From NCBI GenBank assembly GCA_900323505.1, contig OOIN01000006.1, positions 1,302,001-1,366,000 on the forward strand: a DNA stretch of 64,000 bases, given 5' to 3'. The DNA is from Ustilago trichophora. Taxonomy: Eukaryota > Basidiomycota > Ustilaginomycetes > Ustilaginales > Ustilaginaceae. The position numbers were made by a program, and so were the translations under genes. The notes under the pieces are model-generated. The model was not told where the DNA came from. It was given only the letters and a program-made list of their open reading frames with translations, and did not search any database. Positions 63,901 through 64,000 of this stretch are shown one piece after another. Each line of letters opens with the position of its first letter. Positions within the stretch are counted from its first letter, which is position 1.

Positions 63901-64000
63901 CTCCCTCGCATGAGGCTCTGGAGCGGGAACGGCTGCTGCTGCTGAGGTGTTTGGTGAAATTTTTTCGTTTAGCGAGTCGTTGTCGGAGCTGTCGACTGCA
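60943..64000 (-). CDS. PIK1: PIK1, phosphatidylinositol 4-kinase (C-terminal part; N-terminus beyond window)
   Basis: PIK1 makes PI4P at the Golgi and in the nucleus. The frame is open from the right edge of the window to the stop at 60943; an internal ATG at 63873 is probably not the true start because the upstream sequence continues in frame without a stop. The kinase domain is at the C-terminus: SSPYGHLANWDVFSVIVKTG, LAVQLINEFGRIWQE, the catalytic loop YLLQIKDRHNGNILVDDHGR, the DFG segment LIHIDFGFMLGISPGG, and the family-typical VGFEAAPFKMPQEYIDILGG. The middle region includes LYNVEARRSLLRSNYCKVQT and VPFLLHVEVLNND, which match the PI4K-beta family, separated by long Ser-rich and acidic inserts. 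At least 1000 residues are seen. Confidence 0.94.
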   Translation of the reverse strand, partial: AVDSSDNDSLNEKISPNTSAAAAVPAPEPHARESSFTSLAGSLVKMASSVSMSRSETAPLPPPKDTPTPSAKSGATASATTNKEVTSGGSLPAAEAAKKLDNPFATFAAGFNAGFNDFKGKAAAAVGEVFGQAQDPHFNNNASSASAKNKHPTTTSPPPWSPQKHRQLTSFSQQAASSRSVPNLVSTRGSISSPFASSAALNQSAAKTEAILTLYNVEARRSLLRSNYCKVQTQFLLSLQDISARLLLLPKPARLSALRAELTALNHKLPADVCFPLWCTADDKDAASTSGRAQPSRHHRVIRINPSEAVVLNSADRVPFLLHVEVLNNDLDFDPDRRQNRETLRRLVTEEDVRRRKVAASSGRSSFVQSANEHARQASDPDANTRIGTPDAAAAEAANAQDGVRVLMTEDDVNVATRSSTPKPISQPLTPTVEHQEDDIVSAALAEGSAEKASLSDKNMPQESGEEIDLTEQMYGSDLAGFGGERNSSSSDDEEEDLASRNRMHDTAAWTSAPSGSSSAGTASGKGGVNGDSDGLAAGHRPMKEFSLDEYAQRMRTAAVMLSQLNKSTNASKAQAIINYGPNLSSNAQGGWSSWIVPTNWYSPSTPAGGAGGGAGDKSEIGQGSAGVSTHVRTSIDPTRAMVGGGGGAGQSSRLVHAETEAIRKRIMEEMMALEEERMRRMKTGGRNVTASRIRKKSGQMAEDEEEAVLRAVNKDDPSAAMFSESWAAKKQRIRASSPYGHLANWDVFSVIVKTGADLRQEQLAVQLINEFGRIWQETGSKCWVRYFRILVTSENSGLMETITDAVSVHSIKKEAYSRMSEEDKASGYTLYDHFLAAYGPSTSSSFNAARDRFMESLAGYSIISYLLQIKDRHNGNILVDDHGRLIHIDFGFMLGISPGGVGFEAAPFKMPQEYIDILGGLESAKFEEFKQLMRQGFRDVRKHAERIIMLVELMAKDSKLPCFALGDLTAGNLRDRFQLALSQTQCDEFVDRLILSSAGSAFTRLYDMYQRLTEGVL

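Noticed and set aside
62955..63911. 318-codon minus-strand frame
   Set aside because: It overlaps PIK1 in another phase and its sequence is Pro/Ser/Leu-rich without motifs.
1..64000. CRISPR arrays, tRNA and rRNA genes
   Set aside because: No spaced direct repeats of the right type, and no tRNA- or rRNA-like sequence was found by eye; a tRNA could still be missed without a covariance search.

Overview
This window is nuclear DNA of a fungus, most likely a basidiomycete smut of the Ustilaginales (Ustilago / Sporisorium / Pseudozyma-like). The basis is large, mostly intron-less coding regions, a few short introns (about 75-135 nt) with GTAAGT-type donors, serine/proline/glutamine-rich protein tails, dense dinucleotide and trinucleotide microsatellites, and proteins whose order of domains is clearly fungal (CFT1, SUB2, ATG18, ATG10, PIK1). 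The species assignment is inference. I saw no rRNA, tRNA, CRISPR array, plasmid, phage or recognisable transposase.

Layout, left to right: a partial multi-pass membrane protein (minus, runs off the left edge); a dithiol glutaredoxin (minus, one intron); a large RING-RING-LON protein (minus); a 3.5-kb gene-poor gap; ALG14 (plus, one intron and a puzzling in-frame TAG); a WW-domain protein (minus) divergent from CFT1 (plus); ribosomal protein eS26 (minus, 1-kb first intron); a 2115-residue acidic protein of unknown function (plus); a METTL13/EEF1AKMT4-type methyltransferase (minus, with a 14-nt exon); SUB2 (minus, five exons, with a 1284-nt GC-AG intron); arginase (plus); a RING E3-like protein (plus); a membrane protein (minus); an FCP1/NIF-type HAD protein (plus); FYV10/GID9 (plus); RRP9 (minus); a 1106-residue unknown protein (plus); ATG10 (minus) head-to-head with ATG18 (plus); a dynactin-p24-like protein (minus, three exons); an ornithine cyclodeaminase/mu-crystallin family protein (minus); and the C-terminal part of PIK1 (minus, runs off the right edge).

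The genes are unrelated housekeeping functions: mRNA 3'-end formation and export (CFT1, SUB2), ribosome biogenesis (RRP9, eS26), N-glycan assembly (ALG14), nitrogen metabolism (arginase), regulated protein degradation (GID9, LON-RING, RING), autophagy (ATG10, ATG18) and phosphoinositide synthesis (PIK1). The one evident functional pairing is ATG10/ATG18, which share a 668-bp divergent promoter region.

The most interesting places are the second intron of SUB2 (a GC donor, imperfect inverted repeats about 0.9 kb apart, and a 244-codon open frame), the in-frame stop in ALG14, the 14-nt exon of the methyltransferase, the long eS26 intron, and sense-strand CA/CT repeats close upstream of several start codons. 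No obviously new multi-gene system was found.
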